Made by a program: the position numbers and the translations under genes. The notes under the pieces were generated by a model. That model did no database searches and was not told where the DNA came from. It was given only the letters and a program-made list of their open reading frames with translations. Shown one piece after another: positions 7,801 to 17,437 of a stretch of 64,000 bases of DNA. This DNA comes from Streptomyces sp. MNU76 (GTDB lineage: Bacteria; Actinomycetota; Actinomycetes; Streptomycetales; Streptomycetaceae). Position 1 is the stretch's first letter. Every line of letters begins with the position of its first letter. Location of the stretch: the NCBI RefSeq assembly GCF_020982545.1, contig NZ_JAJKLK010000029.1, forward strand, positions 62,001-126,000, given 5' to 3'.

Positions 7801-8868
7801 ATGAAGGGCTTGGTCTTCCACGGCCCCGGACAGTCGTCGTGGCAGGAAGTGCCTGATCCGGGGATCAAGGACCCCACCGACGCGATCGTCCGGGTCGACA
7901 CCGTCACGATCTGCGGGACGGACCTGCACATCCTCAAGGGCGACGTGCCCGAGGTCCGACCCGGCACGGTCCTGGGGCACGAGGCCGTCGGGGAGATCGT
8001 CGAGGTCGGCAACGACGTACGGACCGTGCGGCCCGGCGACCGGGTGCTCGTCTCCTGCATCACCGCCTGCGGCCGGTGCCGCTACTGCCGGGAGGGAGCG
8101 TACGGCCAGTGCCTGGGCGGGGGAGGCTGGATCCTCGGCCACCTGATCGACGGGACCCAGGCCGAGTACGTCCGCGTCCCCTACGCCGACCTGTCCGTCC
8201 ACGCGCTGCCCAGCACCCTGCCCACCGAGGACGCCGTGCTGCTGGCGGACATCTTCCCCACCTCCTACGAGGTGGGCGTGGTCAACGGGCGCGTCCGCCC
8301 CGGCGACACCGTCGCCGTCGTCGGCGCCGGCCCCATCGGTCTCGCGGCGATCGCCACCGCTCGGCTGTTCTCGCCCGAGCGGATCGTCGCCGTGGACCTG
8401 GCCCCCGCGCGCCTGGAGGCCGCGAGGCGGCTCGGGGCGGACGCCGTGGCCGACCCCAGGGAGGCTCCGGACCAACTGGTCGCCGACCTCACCGACGGGC
8501 TCGGCGCGGACGTCGTGATCGAGGCCGTCGGCGTACCGGAGAGCTTCGAGCTCTGCACCCGTATGGTGCGTCCCGGCGGACACGTGGCCAACGTCGGCGT
8601 GCACGGCAAACCGGCCACGCTGCACCTCGAAGACCTGTGGATCAAGAACGTCACCATCACCACGGGCCTGGTGGACACCCACTCCACACCCACCCTGCTG
8701 CGGATGGCCGCCGCCGGCCGGCTGCCCACCTCGTCCCTGGTCACGCACACCTTCCCGCTGGACGACATGGAGGAGGCGTACGACGTCTTCTCCCGCGCGG
8801 CCGACACCGGGGCGCTCAAGGTCGTGCTCGGCGGGCCCCGGCACGACGTCGTCGCGGTTCCGGCCTGA
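7801..8868 (+). CDS. Zinc-dependent alcohol dehydrogenase, MDR family
   Basis: 355 residues. The catalytic zinc site is formed by CGTDLHI and GHEAVGE. The structural-zinc loop has CGRCRYCREGAYGQC, with four cysteines. The Rossmann motif VVGAGPIGLAA precedes the acidic residue of AVDLAP, which favours NAD over NADP. Related enzymes oxidise or reduce short alcohols; under low oxygen it may regenerate NAD. The specific substrate cannot be read from the sequence. ATG 7801 is chosen over the upstream open frame because homology starts at MKGLVFHG. It is preceded by three DevR-like boxes. Confidence 0.9.
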   Translation: MKGLVFHGPGQSSWQEVPDPGIKDPTDAIVRVDTVTICGTDLHILKGDVPEVRPGTVLGHEAVGEIVEVGNDVRTVRPGDRVLVSCITACGRCRYCREGAYGQCLGGGGWILGHLIDGTQAEYVRVPYADLSVHALPSTLPTEDAVLLADIFPTSYEVGVVNGRVRPGDTVAVVGAGPIGLAAIATARLFSPERIVAVDLAPARLEAARRLGADAVADPREAPDQLVADLTDGLGADVVIEAVGVPESFELCTRMVRPGGHVANVGVHGKPATLHLEDLWIKNVTITTGLVDTHSTPTLLRMAAAGRLPTSSLVTHTFPLDDMEEAYDVFSRAADTGALKVVLGGPRHDVVAVPA

Positions 8869-8942
8869 TCGGCCTTCGGAACGTGTCCGGCGGAACCGGG
8901 CCGGGTGGACCTCCGTAGGAGGGACCGCTCTCCGGCCCGGCA

Positions 8943-8956
8943 GGGACCGATGGCCC
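8943..8956. promoter_or_regulatory. DevR-like box upstream of PNPOx-like gene
   Basis: GGGACCGATGGCCC lies 87 bp upstream of ATG 9043, in the gap after the alcohol dehydrogenase. Confidence 0.6.
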
Positions 8957-9042
8957 TCAAGCCGGGCACGCACCGGACGGACGATGGAGCGCACACCCGA
9001 TGTCCGGGTGGATCGTGCGCGAAGCAGGAGACGGATGGGCCG

Positions 9043-9483
9043 ATGTACGCCAACGACGGATTCCGCGAACTGGACAGGCAGGAGTGCCTGCGGTTGCTCG
9101 CGAAGGTGCCCCTCGGCCGTATCGTCCACACCCGCCAGGCGCTGCCGGCCGTTCTGCCGGTCAACTTCTGTCTGGACGCGGAGGGTTCGGTGCTGCTGCG
9201 TACGTCGGCCGCGTCGGAACTCGCCCGCGCCGTGGACGGAGTCGTCGTCGCCTTCGAGGCCGACGAGGTCGACACGGTCGCCCACTCGGGCTGGAGCGTC
9301 GTCGTCACCGGGAGGGCATCGATCGTGACCGATCCGGCCGAGCGCGCGAGACTGGCCCGCACCGGCCCGCGCTCGTGGGTCGCCGCGCCGCGGGACGTCT
9401 TCGTCCGGATCCAGGCGGAACTGGTCACCGGCCGCGAACTCGTCGGCGGCCGGACGATGTACGGGGTGGATCTGACGAACTGA
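9043..9483 (+). CDS. Pyridoxamine 5'-phosphate oxidase-like flavin-binding protein
   Basis: 146 residues, a split-barrel FMN-binding fold. The N-terminal block ECLRLLAKVPLGRIVHT and the following ALPAVLPVNF are typical of the family, as is SGWSVVVTGRA. Mycobacterial relatives reduce F420 or bind flavin, and one (Rv3129) is DosR-controlled. Function here is probably a flavin or F420-dependent reductase; this is inference. ATG 9043 is preferred because upstream in-frame ATG 8950 lies inside the DevR-like box. The paralogue is at 42949. Confidence 0.85.
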   Translation: MYANDGFRELDRQECLRLLAKVPLGRIVHTRQALPAVLPVNFCLDAEGSVLLRTSAASELARAVDGVVVAFEADEVDTVAHSGWSVVVTGRASIVTDPAERARLARTGPRSWVAAPRDVFVRIQAELVTGRELVGGRTMYGVDLTN

Positions 9484-9659
9484 CCTCCAGCCCCACGGCC
9501 CCACCCCAGGCCTGAGCCCCGTGCCGCCTCCGGAACCCCGGTGGGCGGTAGGGGGTCGCACCCGTCGCACCGGTCGAAGTCGTCGCACCCGCCCACGCGA
9601 CGCGACCCGCGTTCCGCCACGGCGGCGTGGTTCGGCATGTGGGGCGCCGGGCGGCGTGG

Positions 9660-10616
9660 CACCCTGTGAGGAGGGGGAGTTGATGATGATCCGCACGGTC
9701 TTCATCCGCCTGCCGTCGCCTGCCGTACTCCTCGGTGACCGCCCGGTCCTCGGCGTGGATCACGGCACTGTGCCCTTGGCCGTGGAAGGCGACCATGTCG
9801 GCGGCCGTCAGTTCGAAGCCTTGCTCCTGGGAACCGGCGCGCAGCACCGTGAGCACCGGGCAGAGCTTCTCCCGGGTCAACGGCTCCACGGGACCGACCC
9901 GTTCGGCCTCGACGAGGATGAGGGAGATGCCGGCGGGCACGGTGAAGCCGGCCTGCTCGGCGATCCACTCCGGGCTCTGCCCGACGGCCGCGGAGTTGAC
10001 CCTCGGCTCGCAGCCGCCGCCCGTGCCCTGCCGCCCGGGAAGAGGAAGGACTCCAGCTTCTCCTTCTCCTCGGCGGTCGCCAAGTGGGCACGCAGGGCGC
10101 GGAATTCGGCGAGTGCCGCGGCGTAGATCTCGTCGTCCAGGATGACGGCCTGCTCGGAGGCGCAGATCATCCCGTTGTCGAAGGACTTCGACAGCACCAG
10201 GTCGTTGACCGTCCGCCGCAGCTCGGCGCTCCTGTGCACGTACGCCGGGACGTTGCCCGCCCCGACGCCAAGAGCCGGCTTGCCGGCCGAGTAGGCGGCC
10301 TTGACCATGGTGTTGCCGCCGGTGGCGAGGATCAGCGAGACGCCCGGCTGCCGCCCGCGCGCTGTGGTCGACGTCGGGTTGGTGACAGGCGTGAACGCGC
10401 GCACCACCCCCACCGGTTCGGCGATCTCCACCATGTCCTCGAACACACCGCGGCCGGTCTCCTCCACCGCGAGGCGGGCCAGGGCCGTGTACTGGTCCAG
10501 GTCGGCCACGGCGCCTTCTTGACGATGTGGTCGGCCTGTTCCTGGGTGAGGCCGTCGTAGTCGGCGAGTGCCGTGAGGCCGTCCGTGACCAGACGGTCCA
10601 TGGGGCCGAGCGCCAC
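9660..10616 (-). pseudogene. adhE: adhE remnant: CoA-acylating acetaldehyde dehydrogenase domain, decayed
   Basis: Pieces of the AdhE aldehyde dehydrogenase domain lie in order on the minus strand but in four different frame segments. They are the N-terminus DYDGLTQEQADHIVKKA; then VEETGRGVFED; then AEPVGVVRAFTPVTNPTSTT and ILATGGNTMVKAAYSAGKPA; then LSKSFDNGMICASEQA with the catalytic Cys; then VGQSPEWIAEQAGFTVPAG and GQGHSAVIHAEDRAVTEE; then INSPSSQG. Frames break near 10518, 10020 and 9715. Two internal gaps (after GRGVFED, and after NPTSTT, roughly 30 and 80 residues by family alignment) are also present. The whole iron-dependent alcohol dehydrogenase half is missing. The intact enzyme would reduce acetyl-CoA to ethanol. 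Confidence 0.85.
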
Positions 10617-10747
10617 CGCTGTGGGAGCGGTGGCGTACGGGGTGGAGGGCGGCGCCGCACGGGTCCGCCGCCCTGGGACCGGTGTCGCTCAGCCGCTCCC
10701 TCTCGTCCGCCGCGGCCGGGTCCCGGAGGTGCCGATGGTCTCTCGTC

Positions 10748-10762
10748 GGGACTGAACGGCCC
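10748..10762. promoter_or_regulatory. DevR-like box (distal) upstream of response regulator
   Basis: GGGACTGAACGGCCC is one base longer than the usual spacing. It lies about 150 bp upstream of ATG 10912. Confidence 0.4.
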
Positions 10763-10799
10763 GACAGGGGCCGATGAGCAGGTGATCCGCCCTGAAACA

Positions 10800-10813
10800 G
10801 GGCCGACAGGCCC
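10800..10813. promoter_or_regulatory. DevR-like box (proximal) upstream of response regulator
   Basis: GGGCCGACAGGCCC lies 99 bp upstream of ATG 10912, which suggests autoregulation of the DevR-type gene. Confidence 0.6.
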
Positions 10814-10911
10814 TGGCCGTCCGGCCCCGGTACGACGAGGATCATCGGGTCGAGGCCCATACTGTTCGTGGTGGACAGGGGGGCGTGAGTGCGGAACCGA
10901 GGAGTGAAGCG

Positions 10912-11604
10912 ATGCCGGTCAGCGAGCAGCCGGGTTCGGAGGACCAGATCCGGGTCTTCCTGCTGGACGACCACGAGGTCGTACGCCGTGGAGTGCGCGA
11001 CCTGCTGAACGACGAGCCGGACATCTCGGTGATCGGCGAGGCCGGAACAGTGGAGCAGGCCCTGGTGCGGGTCCCCGCCCTGCGACCGCAGGTGGCGGTG
11101 CTCGACGTCCGCCTGCCCGACGGCGACGGGATCACCGTGTGCCGGGAACTGCGCTCCCGCATGCCGGAACTCATCTGTCTGATGCTGACCTCCTTCGACG
11201 ACGAGGAGGCCCTCCTGGACTCGATCATGGCGGGGGCCTCCGGGTACGTCCTGAAGCAGATCCGAGGCTCGGACCTGGTGTCGGCGGTGCGCACGGTGGC
11301 CGCGGGCCAGTCCCTGCTCGACCCCAGTGCCACCGCGCGGCTGATGGCGCGCCTGCGGCAGGGGCCGAAGGAGGAGCAGGAACCCGAGGCGCTGCCGGGC
11401 CTGACCGAGCGGGAGCGGGAGATCCTGGCCCTGATCGGGGAGGGCCTGACCAACCGTCAGATCGGTCAGCGGCTCTTCCTCGCCGAGAAGACGGTCAAGA
11501 ACCACATCTCCCGTCTGCTCGCCAAGCTCGGTGTGGAGCGGCGCGTGCAGGCCGCCGTCATCGCCACCCAGGCCCAGGACCGGCTGCGGCAGGAAGGGCA
11601 GTAG
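10912..11604 (+). CDS. DevR/OsdR-type response regulator, NarL/LuxR family
   Basis: 230 residues. The receiver domain starts IRVFLLDDHEVVRRGVRDLL, has the phospho-acceptor Asp in VAVLDVRLPDGDG (about Asp65) and the switch Thr in MLTSFDDEEALL. The LuxR-type HTH is LTEREREILALIGEGLTNRQ followed by IGQRLFLAEKTVKNHISRLL. AEKTVKNHISRLLAKLG is the DNA-contact signature of the DosR/DevR group. It probably binds the GGGCCG/CGGCCC palindromes of this island and is phosphorylated by the DevS-type kinase at 3447. ATG 10912 follows AGGAG; an upstream in-frame GTG at 10885 is possible. Confidence 0.93.
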   Translation: MPVSEQPGSEDQIRVFLLDDHEVVRRGVRDLLNDEPDISVIGEAGTVEQALVRVPALRPQVAVLDVRLPDGDGITVCRELRSRMPELICLMLTSFDDEEALLDSIMAGASGYVLKQIRGSDLVSAVRTVAAGQSLLDPSATARLMARLRQGPKEEQEPEALPGLTEREREILALIGEGLTNRQIGQRLFLAEKTVKNHISRLLAKLGVERRVQAAVIATQAQDRLRQEGQ

Positions 11605-11930
11605 ACCGCGGACGCCGGGTGCAGCCGCAGGCCGGACGCCGTGCGTCCGCCCGGTCGGGGCAGGCGCGGGTCAGCACCGCTGCGCGGTGCCACCTCGGGT
11701 TCCTGCTTCACGGGCCTCTGCCACCCGGAGGTGGTCCTACAAGGCCTCCACAGGCCTGACTTCCCGCCCGTCCGGCGGTAGGTCCGCCAACTACGCTGTC
11801 GGGCAAAGCGACTTCAGCGGCTGGCGCTGCGCCCCTACGGGCCGCCGAGGTGAGGATGCCCTGCACCTCCACCCTGAAGGCTGGAGTACTGGGCACGTGT
11901 TCGGTAGCGGAGGAACCTCGGCGCGGAACC
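11605..11930. other. 326-bp gap without a recognisable gene
   Basis: No conserved protein is visible in any frame. The part from about 11740 to 11910 has noticeably more A/T than the flanks and little codon bias. It lies between convergent genes and may be a remnant of something inserted. Confidence 0.4.
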
Positions 11931-12953
11931 CTACGAGGCGGACGCCGGCTGCTCGCCCGAACCACGGACGATCAGCCGGGTGGGGACGGTGAGCGTGCGT
12001 GCGCGGGAGCGGTCGCCGTCGAGTCGGGCCAGAGCGGTGGTCGCGGCGGTCCGGCCGAGCTCCTCGGGGTCCTGCGCGACGACGGTCAGGGCGGGTTCCA
12101 GCGCCTCGGCGAGGGCCACGTCGTCGAAGGCGACCACCGCCACCTCCTTGCGCTTGCCGCGGGCGAGTTCGGCCACTATGCCCAGCGCCATGATGTTGTT
12201 CCCGGCGAACAGGGCGGTGGGCGGGTCGGGCAGTTCGAGGAGCTGGGCGGTCGCGGCCTCGGCACCCCGCTGGTCGTGTGCGTCGGCGACCAGCGCGGGG
12301 TCGTAGGGGATGCCCGCCTCCCCCAGCGCGGCGCGGTAGCCGGCGAGCCGCTCGCGGCGGGTGTACAGCTTGGCGGGCAGGTCGCCGACGAAGCCGATGC
12401 GTCGGTGCCCGTGGGCGATGAGATGGGTGACGCCGTCCAGGGCACCCGCCCGGTTGGAGCTGACGATGCTGTCCGTGGTGAGTCCGACCCCGGGGCGGTC
12501 GAGGAAGACGACGGGCAGCCCCGCCGTACGCTGCGCCCGCAGGTGGGAGTGGTCGGCGCCGACCGACGGCACGACGATCAGGATGCTGACGCGCCGGGCC
12601 AGGAACTTGGCCGTCAGGGAGCGTTCACGGTCGGGGTCGTCGGCGGACGACCCCATGAGCAGCGTCAGCCCGCGTTCGCGGACGCTGTCCTCGATGCCCC
12701 GGGCGACGGCCCCGAAGAACGGGTTGCCGAGGTCGGGAACGACCAGTCCGACAGTGGTGTCCGGGCCGCCGACGCGCATGTTGCGGGCCATGAGGTTCGG
12801 CTGGAAGCCCAACTGGGCCACCGCGGCGAGGACTTGCTCCCGGGTCTGCGCCGAGACGGGTCCGTCCTCGTTGAGGACGCGGGAGACCGTCTTGGCACTG
12901 ACGCCGACTTCTCGGGCGACGTCGGCCAGGGTGGGGCGGCGGTTCGCTGCCAT
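11931..12953 (-). CDS. LacI/GalR-family transcriptional regulator
   Basis: 340 residues. The N-terminal HTH LADVAREVGVSAKTVSRVLN and hinge helix are followed by a periplasmic-binding-protein-like effector domain (VGLVVPDLGNPFFGAVARGI, then FAGNNIMALGI). It probably represses the adjacent sugar-transport operon through the two tandem 14-bp palindromes at 16210 and 16226; the effector is presumably the transported sugar. It is encoded on the same strand downstream of the ATPase (74-bp gap) and may be co-transcribed or have its own promoter. Confidence 0.93.
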   Translation of the reverse strand: MAANRRPTLADVAREVGVSAKTVSRVLNEDGPVSAQTREQVLAAVAQLGFQPNLMARNMRVGGPDTTVGLVVPDLGNPFFGAVARGIEDSVRERGLTLLMGSSADDPDRERSLTAKFLARRVSILIVVPSVGADHSHLRAQRTAGLPVVFLDRPGVGLTTDSIVSSNRAGALDGVTHLIAHGHRRIGFVGDLPAKLYTRRERLAGYRAALGEAGIPYDPALVADAHDQRGAEAATAQLLELPDPPTALFAGNNIMALGIVAELARGKRKEVAVVAFDDVALAEALEPALTVVAQDPEELGRTAATTALARLDGDRSRARTLTVPTRLIVRGSGEQPASAS

Positions 12954-13026
12954 GGAGGAAAGTCTCCTGTGGGCTCTCGGTCCCGGCCGCGGCCTTCGGC
13001 CGGAACTGCGAGAGCGTGTCGTGCTG

Positions 13027-13853
<827 letters not shown>

Positions 13854-13857
<4 letters not shown>

Positions 13858-14867
13858 CGGGCCTTCTTCCGGGAGATCTGGTCGACGGTCACCGCGAGGA
13901 TCACCAGCACACCGGTGATCAGGGTCTGGTAGATCGAGGCGACACCCATCAGCTGCAGGCCGTTGCGGAACACACCGACGATCAGCACACCGATGAAGGT
14001 GCCCAGGACCGAACCGCGTCCGCCGAACAGGCTGGTGCCGCCGAGGACCACGGCGGTGATGCTGTCCAGGTTGTCGGTCTGCCCGGCCTGCGGATCGCCC
14101 ACGCCGGTACGGGAGATGAGCAGCAGGGCGGCGATGCCGTAGAGCACGCCCGCCACGGTGTAGACGCCGATGGTCAGACGGGAGGTGCGGATACCGTTCA
14201 GCCGGGCCGCCTCCGGGCTGTTGCCCAGCGCGTAGACGTGCCGGCCCCAGCCGGTGCTGCTCAGCGCGTAGGCGAGGAGGAGGAACAGGGCGATGGTGAC
14301 CAGCGAGCCGTAGGTCACGTCGGTGTGGCCGAGCGGGAAGGTCTCCCCGAGCGCCGTCAGCGGACCGGGCAGGTTGGTGACCGTCTGCTCCTCGGAGTAG
14401 ATGTGGGTCAGGGCGAACGCCACATTGAGCATGCCGAGGGTGACGATGAACGGCGGCAGCGGGATCTTCTGCACCAACACCCCGTTGAGCAGGCCGAATC
14501 CGCCGCAGACGACCAGGCCCAGGCCGATGGCGGCCAGCGGCGGGAGTGTGCCCTCGGCCGCCATCCTGGCGATCACGATGCTGCCGAACGCCATCACGGC
14601 ACCGCACGACAGGTCGATGCCGGCGGTGAGGATGATCAGGGTCTGGCCGATGGCGAGCGTGCCGACGACCATGACCTGCTGAATGATCAGGGAGAAGTTG
14701 CCGCCGGTGAGGAACTGGTCGGTCGAGAGGGAGAAGAAGGCACAGGCCAGGAGCAGGGCGGCCAGGGGCCCGGTGGTCGGAGCCGTGAGCAGCCTGCGGG
14801 CCGTCGTCGGGGCTTTCAGCTCCGCGTACGGCGAGGAGGTGCTCGGGGGCGTGGACGTGGCTGTCAT
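13854..14867 (-). CDS. Sugar ABC transporter permease (CUT2/RbsC-FrcC family)
   Basis: 337 residues with about eight to ten hydrophobic helices. Family signatures include GIDLSCGAVMAFGSIV, VTLGMLNVAFALTHI and VLGGTSLFGGRGSVLGTFIG. The N-terminal Thr/Ser-rich stretch is cytosolic. The second gene of the binding protein-permease-ATPase operon. Substrate is likely a monosaccharide such as fructose or ribose, judging by the FrcB-like binding protein and the PfkB kinase next door. Confidence 0.93.
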
Positions 14868-15118
14868 GCGAAGTCCTTGTCGGAAGACAGATCCTTGTCG
14901 CCAGGACAAGGGGGGCGGCCGCCCCCGCCGGAGTCGGGGAGGTGGCGGGCCGGCCGCCCCGCACAGGGAGGTGGCGGTCTCGTACGAGTCTGGGGCCTGT
15001 CGTTCGGATCACGTCGGCTTCGGGCCGCGGCGCCTGAAGGCCACCGGTGAGCGGGGCTCGGTGCGTACCGGGCCCCGCGGCTCAGGCGTGATCCGGACGA
15101 CAACTCCTCGGGGACGGC

Positions 15119-16147
15119 TCAGCCCCAGCAGTTCTCCAGGCCGTAGGCGGTGTCCTTCGACGCGACGCCGTCCTGTGCCTTGTCGGAGATCAGCGTGACG
15201 CCGGTGTCGGTGTAACCGGACGCCTTCTTGCCGTCCTTCGCGTAGGTCACCACGGCTTTGACGCCCTCGGCGGCCATCTTCAGCGGGTACTGCTGCGAGG
15301 TCGCGGCGATCTTTCCGTCCTTGACGGCCTGGGTGCCGGTGCAGCCGCCGTCGACGGAGACGATCAGGACGTCCTTCTCCCGGCCCTTGGCCTTCAGGGC
15401 GGTGTAGGCGCCGAGGGCGGCCGGCTCGTTGATGGTGTAGACGACGTTGATGTCCGGCTCCTTCTGGAGGCAGTTCTCCATCGCCGTCTGCCCCTTGGCC
15501 TGGTCGCCGCCGGTGTCCTGGGCACAGGCGACGTCCTTGTCGGTGGCGCCGAAGCCCTTCAGGAAGCCCTCGTGGCGCTGCACGCCGACGGAGACCCCGG
15601 GTGCGAGGTCGAGGGCGGCTATCTTCGCCTCCTTGCCCTTCATCGCGGCCTTGGCGTACTCGCCGATCAGTTCGCCCGCCTTGACGTTGTCGGTGGCGAA
15701 GAGGGCGTCGACCGCGCTCTCCGGCTCGGTCGGGGTGTCCAGGGCGATGACCAGGACACCCTTGGCCTTCGCCTTCTCGATCGCGGGGACGATCGCCTTG
15801 GAGTCGCTGGGGGTGATCAGGATGCCCTTCACCCCGGCGGCCACCATGTTCTCGATGGCGGTGACCTGACCGGCGTTGTCCCCGTCGAACTTGCCGGCCG
15901 CGGTCATCAGCTCGACGCCCTCGGCCTTCGCGGTCTTCTCCGCGCCTTCCTTCATCTTCACGAAGAACGGGTTGGTGTCGGTCTTGGTGATCAGACCGAC
16001 CTTGACGTCGCCCGAGCCGGAGCCGGAGGAGTCCGAGCCGGAGTCGGCGCCGGAACCGGGCCCGCAGGCGGTGAGGGCGAGTGCCGCGACACCGGTCACG
16101 GCGGCGGCTCTGAGGACGGCGGAAGACAGGCGAGCGGTGCGAGACAT
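15119..16147 (-). CDS. Sugar-binding lipoprotein of CUT2 transporter (FrcB-like)
   Basis: 342 residues. A lipoprotein signal peptide ends in the lipobox ALTAC, followed by a Gly/Ser/Asp linker. The mature type-I periplasmic-binding fold starts VKVGLITKTDTNPFFVKMKE, which resembles fructose-binding FrcB, and contains GILITPSDSKAIVPAIEKA. It captures sugar outside the membrane for the permease. ATG 16147 is chosen over GTG 16153 because AGGAG is 6-10 nt upstream. The operators lie 63-92 bp upstream of the start. Confidence 0.92.
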   Translation of the reverse strand: MSRTARLSSAVLRAAAVTGVAALALTACGPGSGADSGSDSSGSGSGDVKVGLITKTDTNPFFVKMKEGAEKTAKAEGVELMTAAGKFDGDNAGQVTAIENMVAAGVKGILITPSDSKAIVPAIEKAKAKGVLVIALDTPTEPESAVDALFATDNVKAGELIGEYAKAAMKGKEAKIAALDLAPGVSVGVQRHEGFLKGFGATDKDVACAQDTGGDQAKGQTAMENCLQKEPDINVVYTINEPAALGAYTALKAKGREKDVLIVSVDGGCTGTQAVKDGKIAATSQQYPLKMAAEGVKAVVTYAKDGKKASGYTDTGVTLISDKAQDGVASKDTAYGLENCWG

Positions 16148-16209
16148 GAACACTCCTGTGGGATTTCGAGCGGCACGGGGCCGGGAGTTCGGAGCATGCC
16201 GCCCCGATG

Positions 16210-16223
16210 TGTCATCGCTGACT
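16210..16223. promoter_or_regulatory. LacI-family operator O1
   Basis: TGTCATCGCTGACT is one copy of a 14-bp near-palindrome that recurs 16 bp away. It lies between the transporter operon and the divergent sugar kinase. Confidence 0.65.
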
Positions 16224-16225
16224 TA

Positions 16226-16239
16226 TGTCATCGTTGACA
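16226..16239. promoter_or_regulatory. LacI-family operator O2
   Basis: TGTCATCGTTGACA has TGTCA/TGACA arms around a 4-bp TCGT centre. The 16-bp spacing from O1 is about one and a half helical turns. Confidence 0.7.
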
Positions 16240-16397
16240 CTGCATGGCGAGGATGATGGACTCCGTCTCGCGGCAACGTCAATGCCTTGCACCCGTCACA
16301 AATCGGCAACGTCCACGACCGCGGTCCCCGCGCCCCGTTCCACGGCCGTGTCACCGAGCGCCCGCTGTCCCGGTCCTCCCGGAGAGAAGAGCAGCCC

Positions 16398-17360
16398 ATG
16401 AGCCCGCGCCAGATCACCGTCCTGGGGGAGTGCGTAGCGGACGCCTTCGCCGAAACCCCGGCCGCCCCGAACGAACTCGCGCTGCGCGTCCTGCCCGGTG
16501 GCGGACCCGCGAACACGGCGGTGGCACTGGCTCGTCTGGGCACCCCGGCTCGTTTCCTCGCCCGCCTCTCCGACGACCTGTTCGGCCGTCTCTTCCGGAG
16601 CCATCTGGAAGCGTCCGGCGTGGATCTGTCGTACGCCGTGGCCGCCGCCGAGCCCAGCACGCTGGCCGTGGCGGAGCTGGACGCGCGGGGGCAGGCCGCG
16701 TTCTCCTTCCACGCCCAGAACACCGCCGACTGGCAGTGGACGCCGGGAGAACTGGAGCGGGTGGACCTGTCGGAAGCCGTCTGCGTGCACACCGGCTCAC
16801 TGGCGCTGGTCCGCGCGCCGGGCGCGACCGCGGTGGAGGAGTTCCTCGACCGGGCGGCGCCCCGGGCCACCGTCAGCATCGACCCCAACGTCCGGCCGCT
16901 GCTGGTCCACCCCGACGTCTACCGGGAGCGGCTCGCGCGCTGGTGCCGCGTCGCCGACATCCTGCGGCTGAGCGAGGACGACCTCGAACTGCTGCTGCCC
17001 GGCACCTCGCCGGAGCAGGCCTGCGACATCTGGCACGCCGCGGGGGTACGCCTGGTCGTGATCACGCTCGGCGCCGACGGTGCCCTCGCCTCCCTCGACG
17101 GCGAACGGGTACGGGTGCCCGGGGTGACCACCCGGGTCGTCGACACCGTGGGCGCCGGGGACTCCTTCACCGCCGGGCTGCTGCACCACCTCGCGGAAGG
17201 CGACCTCCTCGGTGGCCGGCTGGCCGGTCCCGACGTCGGCGACGTGGCCGAGGCCTGCCGTTTCGCCGCCCGGGTCGCTGCCCTGACCTGCTCGGTCGCC
17301 GGCCCCAATCCGCCCTGGCGGGAGCAGGTGGCGCAGCCGGTCACCGCCGCCGACGCGTGA
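16398..17360 (+). CDS. PfkB-family carbohydrate kinase (fructokinase-like)
   Basis: 320 residues of the ribokinase/PfkB fold. The N-terminal glycine motif is VLPGGGPANTAVALARLG, the central IDPNVRP is present, and the C-terminal anion-hole/catalytic motif is DTVGAGDSFTAGLLHH with the catalytic Asp. It would phosphorylate the sugar delivered by the divergent transporter; with an FrcB-like receptor, fructose is the best guess (an FrcBCAK-like set). ATG 16398 follows GGAGAG. The shared operator region suggests common LacI control. Confidence 0.9.
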   Translation: MSPRQITVLGECVADAFAETPAAPNELALRVLPGGGPANTAVALARLGTPARFLARLSDDLFGRLFRSHLEASGVDLSYAVAAAEPSTLAVAELDARGQAAFSFHAQNTADWQWTPGELERVDLSEAVCVHTGSLALVRAPGATAVEEFLDRAAPRATVSIDPNVRPLLVHPDVYRERLARWCRVADILRLSEDDLELLLPGTSPEQACDIWHAAGVRLVVITLGADGALASLDGERVRVPGVTTRVVDTVGAGDSFTAGLLHHLAEGDLLGGRLAGPDVGDVAEACRFAARVAALTCSVAGPNPPWREQVAQPVTAADA

Positions 17361-17437
17361 CGGCGCGTACGCCGCCCGGCTCCTGAACCAGCGACCCCGC
17401 ACCCCCCCGGCCCAGCCACGGACAAGGACACGCCACC

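Noticed and set aside
7486..9705. Long minus-strand open frame opposite the alcohol dehydrogenase
   Set aside because: Only its first 15 codons (ending INSPSSQG) are meaningful, as the last piece of the adhE remnant; the rest is shadow of the 7801 and 9043 genes.
10885..10911. Upstream GTG start for the DevR-type regulator
   Set aside because: It has a G-rich stretch upstream, but the ATG at 10912 has better AGGAG spacing and the extra nine residues are not family-like.
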